Shown one piece after another: positions 63,351 to 64,000 of a DNA stretch of 64,000 nucleotides; position 1 is the stretch's first letter; the number at the start of each line of letters is the position of its first letter. The notes under the pieces are model-generated. The model was not told the DNA's origin. It worked only from the letters and a program-made list of their open reading frames with translations, and ran no database searches. Location of the stretch: the NCBI RefSeq assembly GCF_000227465.1, contig NC_016047.1:1503001-1567000 (forward strand). Reading direction: 5' to 3'. The stretch comes from Bacillus spizizenii TU-B-10 (lineage in GTDB: Bacteria > Bacillota > Bacilli > Bacillales > Bacillaceae). Position numbers and translations under genes: made by a program.

Positions 63351-64000
63351 TGCAAGAATTAAAAGGGATTGGCGCTTCAGCCGGCATCGCGATTGCAAAA
63401 GCGTACCGGCTTGAAGAACCAGATTTAACGGTTGAAAAGAAAAACATCTCTGATTCTGAAGCGGAAGTAAGCCGTTTTGATGAAGCGATTGCACGTTCAA
63501 AAGAAGAGCTCGAAAAAATCAAAGAGCACGCTTTGAAAGAACTGGGTCAGGATAAAGCTGATATTTTTTCTGCTCACCTTTTAGTTCTCAGTGACCCTGA
63601 GCTTCTGAACCCTGTGAAAGAAAAAATCAGCACTGATTCAGTGAATGCTGAATTCGCTTTAAAAGAAACGTCTTCTATGTTCGTTACTATGTTTGAGTCA
63701 ATGGACAACGAATATATGAAAGAGCGTGCGGCAGATATCCGCGACGTAACAAAACGCGTAACCGGCCACCTGCTTGGCGTCGAAATTCCGAACCCAAGCA
63801 TGATCTCAGAAGAGGTTATTATTGTAGCTGAAGACTTAACACCGTCTGACACAGCTCAATTAAACCGTGAGTTCGTAAAAGGATTCACAACTGATATCGG
63901 CGGACGCACATCTCACTCTGCCATCATGGCGCGTTCTCTTGAGATTCCTGCAGTTGTTGGAACGAAAGCGGCTACAGACACGATCCAAAACGGCGTGACT
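63350..64000 (+). CDS. ptsI: PTS Enzyme I, N-terminal part (cut by window end)
   Basis: 217 codons are present from the ATG at 63350; the frame runs off the window. N-terminal HPr-binding domain ([16 protein letters not shown] at the start, coiled four-helix region about 25-145) and the phosphohistidine domain with [18 protein letters not shown] (His189). The PEP-binding C-terminal half lies beyond the window. Passes phosphate from PEP to HPr. Confidence 0.96.
   Translation, partial: MQELKGIGASAGIAIAKAYRLEEPDLTVEKKNISDSEAEVSRFDEAIARSKEELEKIKEHALKELGQDKADIFSAHLLVLSDPELLNPVKEKISTDSVNAEFALKETSSMFVTMFESMDNEYMKERAADIRDVTKRVTGHLLGVEIPNPSMISEEVIIVAEDLTPSDTAQLNREFVKGFTTDIGGRTSHSAIMARSLEIPAVVGTKAATDTIQNGVT

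Overview
The window is a 64 kb stretch of a Bacillus subtilis-group chromosome. Gene content, gene order and the sequences of proteins such as TnrA, KinD, MtnK, HPr and PtsG match, from memory, the segment of B. subtilis 168 that runs from ykoI to ptsI. Other signs fit: strong AAGGAGG ribosome sites, GTG and TTG starts, and sigma-D, sigma-G, sigma-I, CtsR and PerR signals. Small sequence differences suggest a strain or sister species rather than 168 itself. No rRNA, tRNA, CRISPR array, insertion sequence or prophage was seen.

Layout. 1-1.1 kb: two PepSY proteins (ykoI partial, ykoJ) and a 45-aa ORF. 1.1-3 kb: M-box riboswitch, a small ORF and the Mg2+ transporter mgtE. 3-4.6 kb: nitrogen regulator tnrA, ykzB-ykoL and the MarR regulator ykoM. 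4.6-10.1 kb: glycosyltransferase ykoN, ykoP, phosphoesterase ykoQ, and the ykoS-ykoT membrane glycosylation pair. 10.2-13 kb: ku-ligD non-homologous end joining. 13-17.3 kb: c-di-GMP protein dgcW, DedA protein ykoX, and the Mn2+ riboswitch with its exporter. 17.4-19.7 kb: sigI-rsgI and sspD. 19.8-24.7 kb: ykrK/htpX, ktrD, two tiny ORFs and acyltransferase ykrP. 24.9-27.9 kb: sporulation kinase kinE, ogt and a tiny ORF. 27.9-35.9 kb: methionine salvage, mtnKA and mtnU on the minus strand and mtnE, mtnWXBD on the plus strand, with two S-box riboswitches. 35.9-39.4 kb: ykvA, spo0E, eag, kinD and mhqR. 39.4-43.7 kb: motAB from a sigma-D promoter and clpE under five CtsR boxes. 43.8-47.5 kb: ykvI, preQ1 riboswitch and queCDEF. 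47.6-50.7 kb: a spore-coat-like module (ykvP, ykzQ, ykvQ) followed by a decayed copy of the queF 3' end. 50.9-58.7 kb: ykvR, ykvS, ykzS, ykvT, ykvU-stoA, the PerR-controlled zosA, and ykvY with two small minus-strand ORFs. 58.7-64 kb: LacI regulator ykvZ, antiterminator glcT, its target ptsG, and ptsH-ptsI (ptsI cut by the window end).

The genes share themes more than one pathway. One is metal and metabolite sensing by leader RNAs (M-box, Mn2+, two S-boxes, preQ1 and the GlcT-controlled ptsG leader). A second is sporulation and spore structure (kinD, kinE, spo0E, sspD, ykvP-ykvQ, ykvT, ykvU, stoA). A third is envelope and stress homeostasis (sigI-rsgI, htpX, clpE, zosA).

The most unusual observations are a 40-codon ORF with a strong hairpin between the Mg2+ riboswitch and mgtE, a one-base frameshift in the 3' end of mtnU, and the queF remnant flanking the ykvP-ykvQ module (where ykvN and ykvO of strain 168 are absent). 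There are also several tiny ORFs with good ribosome sites and their own terminators, and a terminator-like hairpin in the zosA leader beside metal-regulator boxes.
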